Below, piece after piece: positions 61,278 to 64,000 of a stretch of DNA of 64,000 nt. The position numbers were made by a program, and so were the translations under genes. The stretch comes from Belnapia mucosa (GTDB lineage Bacteria > Pseudomonadota > Alphaproteobacteria > Acetobacterales > Acetobacteraceae), in assembly GCF_016775475.1 (NCBI RefSeq), contig NZ_JAEUXJ010000003.1, positions 124,001 through 188,000 on the forward strand. The letters run 5' to 3'. The notes below the pieces were generated by a model. It was given only the letters and a program-made list of their open reading frames with translations, was not told where the DNA came from and did not search any database. The stretch's first letter is position 1. Each line of letters begins with the position of its first letter.

Positions 61278-62760
61278 CCAAGCGCCCGTAAAGTCGTGGC
61301 CCCACCAGCGCCGCCAGCGCCAGCAGCAGGATGGCCAGCGAGACCGGGCGGGTGAGGAAGGTGGTCCAGTCGCCCTCGCTGATGGTCAGGGCCTGGCGCA
61401 TCGCCTGCTCCGCCATCGGCCCGAGGATCATACCGATGACCACCGGCGCCGTCGGGAAGTCGAAGCGCCGCATGAACATGCCGATGATTCCTATGACATA
61501 GAGCAGCACCAGGTCGGTCACGCTGTTGCTGATGCCGTAGGTGCCGATGGTCGCGAAGACCAGGATGCCGGCGTAGAGCTGCGGCTGGGGAATCTTCAGG
61601 ATGCGCGCCCAGAGCCCGACCAGCGGCAGGTTCAGCACCACCAGCATGATGTTGGCGACATAGAGGCTGGCGATCAGCGTCCAGACCAGCGCGCCCTGCT
61701 GCTCGAAGAGCATCGGTCCCGGATTGATGCCGTAGCTCTGGAAGGCGCTCAGCATGATCGCCGCTGTCGCCGAGGTCGGCAGGCCAAGCGTCAGCATCGG
61801 CACGAGGATACCGGCCGCCGCCGCATTGTTCGCGGCTTCCGGCCCTGCCACGCCCTCGATGGCGCCGGTGGTGCCGAACTCCTTCGCATGCTCCGGCTTC
61901 ACCAGCTTCCGCTCGGCGTAATAGCTGAGCATGGTCGGCATCTCGGTGCCGCCCGCCGGCATCACGCCGAAGGGGAAGCCGAGCAGCGAGCCGCGGAACC
62001 AGGGGCCGATGCTGCGCCGCCAGTCCTCGCGTGACATCATGATGCTGCCGACCTGGCGCACCTGCGGCGCCGCATTCGTATGGCGCCAGGCCAGGAACAG
62101 CGTCTCGCCGACGGCGAAGAGCGCGACGGCGACGAGGACCACGTTCACCCCGTCCAGCAGTTCCGGCACGCCGAGCGTCATGCGCGGCTGGCCGGTCTGC
62201 AGATCGATGCCGACGAGGCCGAGCAGCAGGCCGAAGAAGAGGCTCGTCAGCCCGCGCAGCGCCGAGCCGCCGAGCACCGCGGAGACGGTGACGAAGCAGA
62301 GCAGCATCAGCGAGAAATACTCGGCGGGCCCGAGCTTCAGCGCGAGATCCACGACGACCGGGCCGAGGAAGCTGATGCCCAGCGTGCCGATGGTGCCGGC
62401 GATGAAGCTGCCGATGGCGGCCGTCGCCAGCGCAGGCCCCGCGCGGCCGTTCCGCGCCATCTTGGCGCCCTCGAGCGCGGTGATGATGGAGCCGCTCTCG
62501 CCCGGCGTGTTCAGCAGGATCGAGGTGGTGGAGCCGCCATACATCGCGCCATAGAAGACGCCGCAGAACAGGATGAAGGCCCCCGTCGCCTCCACCTTGA
62601 AGGTGATCGGCAGCAGCAGCGCGATGGTCAGCGCCGGGCCGATGCCCGGCAGCACGCCGATCGCGGTGCCGAGGAAGCAGCCGAGCAGCGCCCAGCCGAG
62701 ATTGCCGAGCGTCAGCGCATGGGAGAAGCCGAGCTGGAGGCCGGCGATGGACTCCATCAT
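61261..62760 (-). CDS. tctA: Tripartite tricarboxylate transporter large membrane subunit TctA
   Basis: The 499-residue protein has about eleven or twelve helices and the TctA signatures [16 protein letters not shown] and [18 protein letters not shown], plus a repeat-like [20 protein letters not shown]. It is the large permease of the secondary transporter that takes up tricarboxylates or similar acids using ion gradients. The ATG at 62760 shares its A with the tctB stop (TGATG), so translation is coupled. With tctB and the Bug protein it forms the only complete Tct system in the window. Confidence 0.93.
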   Translation of the reverse strand: MMESIAGLQLGFSHALTLGNLGWALLGCFLGTAIGVLPGIGPALTIALLLPITFKVEATGAFILFCGVFYGAMYGGSTTSILLNTPGESGSIITALEGAKMARNGRAGPALATAAIGSFIAGTIGTLGISFLGPVVVDLALKLGPAEYFSLMLLCFVTVSAVLGGSALRGLTSLFFGLLLGLVGIDLQTGQPRMTLGVPELLDGVNVVLVAVALFAVGETLFLAWRHTNAAPQVRQVGSIMMSREDWRRSIGPWFRGSLLGFPFGVMPAGGTEMPTMLSYYAERKLVKPEHAKEFGTTGAIEGVAGPEAANNAAAAGILVPMLTLGLPTSATAAIMLSAFQSYGINPGPMLFEQQGALVWTLIASLYVANIMLVVLNLPLVGLWARILKIPQPQLYAGILVFATIGTYGISNSVTDLVLLYVIGIIGMFMRRFDFPTAPVVIGMILGPMAEQAMRQALTISEGDWTTFLTRPVSLAILLLALAALVGPRLYGRLVSRAP

Positions 62761-63269
62761 CACATCACGTCCCGGCCGAGGGCACGCAGCACAAGCCCTT
62801 CGAGAACGCCCGCGCCGATATTCACACCCAGCACCTCGACGAAGAGGAACCAGACCAGCAGGGTCAGCACCAGCGCCAGCACCAGGTCCCGCAGCAGATG
62901 GCGGGAGCCGAAAGCGGCGGCCACCAGCACGAATTGCACGCTGGCGGCGATGGAGAAGCCAAACGGCCCGATCAGCACCAGATTGGCCGCGAGCCCCGCC
63001 AGCAGCAGGCCGAGCGAGCGCCAATTGGTCGGCGGCGCCTCCCGCACCTCCTCCAGATCATCCGACCAGCCGCCGCGCAGCGCGCTGGCAACCAGCCCGG
63101 CGCCGAGCGCCAGCAGCCCGGCCCCGACCGCGAAGGGCACCGCCTTCGGTCCGACCTGGGCATAGATCGGCGAGGTGGGGATGATCGCGGCCTGCCAGAG
63201 CGCCAGCGCGCCCAGCAGCAGGACGAAGCCCCCGACCGCGAGGTCGGGTCCGGTGCCGGGCCGGGTCAC
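62760..63269 (-). CDS. tctB: Tripartite tricarboxylate transporter small membrane subunit TctB
   Basis: The 169-residue protein has four membrane helices, about right for TctB, with [18 protein letters not shown] at the N terminus and [20 protein letters not shown] and [12 protein letters not shown] at the C terminus, as in relatives. The GTG start at 63269 overlaps the tctC stop in GTGA. TctB is the small partner of TctA in the membrane. Sequence conservation in this subunit is low, so the call rests partly on its place between tctC and tctA. Confidence 0.88.
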   Translation of the reverse strand: MTRPGTGPDLAVGGFVLLLGALALWQAAIIPTSPIYAQVGPKAVPFAVGAGLLALGAGLVASALRGGWSDDLEEVREAPPTNWRSLGLLLAGLAANLVLIGPFGFSIAASVQFVLVAAAFGSRHLLRDLVLALVLTLLVWFLFVEVLGVNIGAGVLEGLVLRALGRDVM

Positions 63270-64000
63270 GCGAGCCCGATCTCCTTCAGCACCGCCTCGG
63301 TCTTCTGCACGTCCTCGGTGAGGAAGGCGCTGAAGGCATCGCCGGTCAGGAAGGCATCGTCCCAGTCCCGGGTCTTCAGCATCTCCTTCCAGGCCGGCAG
63401 GTCGTGCAGTTCCGTGATCAGCGCCACCAGCTTGTCGCGCGCATCGGGGCGGATGCCAGGGGGCGCGAAGACGCCGCGCCAATTGGTCATCACCACATCG
63501 ATGCCGCTTTCCTTCAGCGTCGGAATGGCAGGGTCGCTGCGCGTCTCGCCGGTGGTCGCCAGCGCCCGCATGCGGCCGGACTTGATCTGCTCGGCGAATT
63601 CCGAAAGGCCGGAGATGCCCGCCTTCACCTGCGCCCCGAGGATCGCCGCCTGGGCCGGCCCGCCGCCGGCGAAGGCGACATAGGACCCCTCCTTCGCCGA
63701 ACGCCCGAGCGCCTTCAGGATCAGCCCGAGGGTGATGTGGTCCGTCCCGCCGGCTGAGCCGCCGGCGATGGAAGTGCCGCCCGGATTGGCCTTCAGCGCA
63801 TCGAGCAGCCCCTTCAGGTCCTTGATCTCGGAACTCGCTGGGACGACGACGACGCCCGCTTCCTCGGTCATCCGGGCGATCGGCGTGACATCCTTCAGCC
63901 CGACCGGCGTCTTGTTGGTCAGCGTCGCGCCGACCATGATCGAGCCCGCGACCATCAGCGCATCCGGCCGGCCGCGCCGCTGGCCGACGAAGCGCGGCAG
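63266..64000 (-). CDS. tctC: Tripartite tricarboxylate transporter solute-binding protein (Bug/TctC), 5' truncated by the window
   Basis: The frame is open to the right edge, so the signal peptide and start are missing; 244 residues are visible. Bug signatures are clear: GRPDALMVAGSIMVGATLTN, VGLKDVTPIARMTEEAG, NPGGTSIAGGSAGGTDHITL, YVAFAGGGPAQAAILGAQVK and DPAIPTLKESGIDVVMTNW. It should deliver its ligand to the TctAB permease encoded directly downstream with a four-base overlap. The ligand is unknown. Confidence 0.92.
   Translation of the reverse strand: MPRFVGQRRGRPDALMVAGSIMVGATLTNKTPVGLKDVTPIARMTEEAGVVVVPASSEIKDLKGLLDALKANPGGTSIAGGSAGGTDHITLGLILKALGRSAKEGSYVAFAGGGPAQAAILGAQVKAGISGLSEFAEQIKSGRMRALATTGETRSDPAIPTLKESGIDVVMTNWRGVFAPPGIRPDARDKLVALITELHDLPAWKEMLKTRDWDDAFLTGDAFSAFLTEDVQKTEAVLKEIGLA

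Overview
The window is about 64 kb of very GC-rich, gene-dense DNA. Genes often overlap by the four bases of ATGA, GTGA or TTGA, and no intergenic stretch exceeds 300 bases. The gene content fits an alphaproteobacterium: CobS/CobT aerobic cobaltochelatase next to BolA and a J-domain protein, DUF3126, a MASE1-GGDEF protein, and several Bug-type (TctC) solute-binding proteins. The Bug proteins together with TctAB and the overall composition suggest Acetobacteraceae of the Roseomonas type. This is inference; there is no rRNA or tRNA to anchor it. I see no insertion sequence, prophage, CRISPR array or tRNA, so this looks like ordinary chromosome with some accessory catabolic and envelope loci.

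Layout. 1-6.3 kb: 3' part of a MoeA fused to a PBP-like domain; a membrane-anchored catalase-type peroxidase overlapping a cytochrome b561; a reverse-strand operon of CDF metal exporter, TonB and PduO-type cobalamin adenosyltransferase; a DUF2889 protein. 6.4-14.4 kb: GT39 glycosyltransferase, an MHYT-PAS histidine kinase with its single-domain response regulator, anmK, tyrS and a MASE1-GGDEF cyclase. 14.4-21.5 kb: a giant AsmA/YhdP-like protein divergent from glnE, then bcp. 21.5-27.2 kb: BolA, DUF3126 and a small Cys-motif protein, opposite a J-domain protein, cobS, cobT and an esterase-like lipoprotein. A strong hairpin lies between cobS and cobT, and a 108-bp palindromic repeat sits directly on the cobT stop codon.

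27.2-39.4 kb is an exopolysaccharide locus: YjbF lipoprotein, WecA/MraY-type phosphoglycosyltransferase, YjbH-like protein, a 936-residue export protein with six SLBB-like repeats, heparinase II/III-type lyase, Wzz-like chain-length protein, O-antigen ligase/polymerase-like protein and a small PglC-type sugar-phosphate transferase. A manganese catalase sits inside it. No flippase or ordinary glycosyltransferase is present. A run of four hairpins separates the SLBB and YjbH genes, and an AT-rich palindrome marks the divergent promoter region.

39.4-44.7 kb holds a MarR regulator divergent from an operon of NicX-like ring-cleaving dioxygenase, alpha/beta hydrolase, acyl-CoA dehydrogenase and CoA ligase, which looks like a hybrid aromatic or N-heterocycle degradation pathway. 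44.6-57.5 kb mixes uptake and metabolism: an unknown lipoprotein, three Bug proteins without partner membrane subunits, an MFS transporter, a GMC oxidoreductase, an OpgH-like glucosyltransferase, a Uma2 protein, a cardiolipin-synthase-like lipoprotein, and an operon of sugar isomerase, enolase-superfamily enzyme and Bug protein. 57.6-61.3 kb is a flavin monooxygenase followed by a lipid module (CDP-alcohol phosphatidyltransferase, CdsA-like, PlsC-like). 61.3-64 kb is a complete tctCBA operon whose tctC runs off the right edge.
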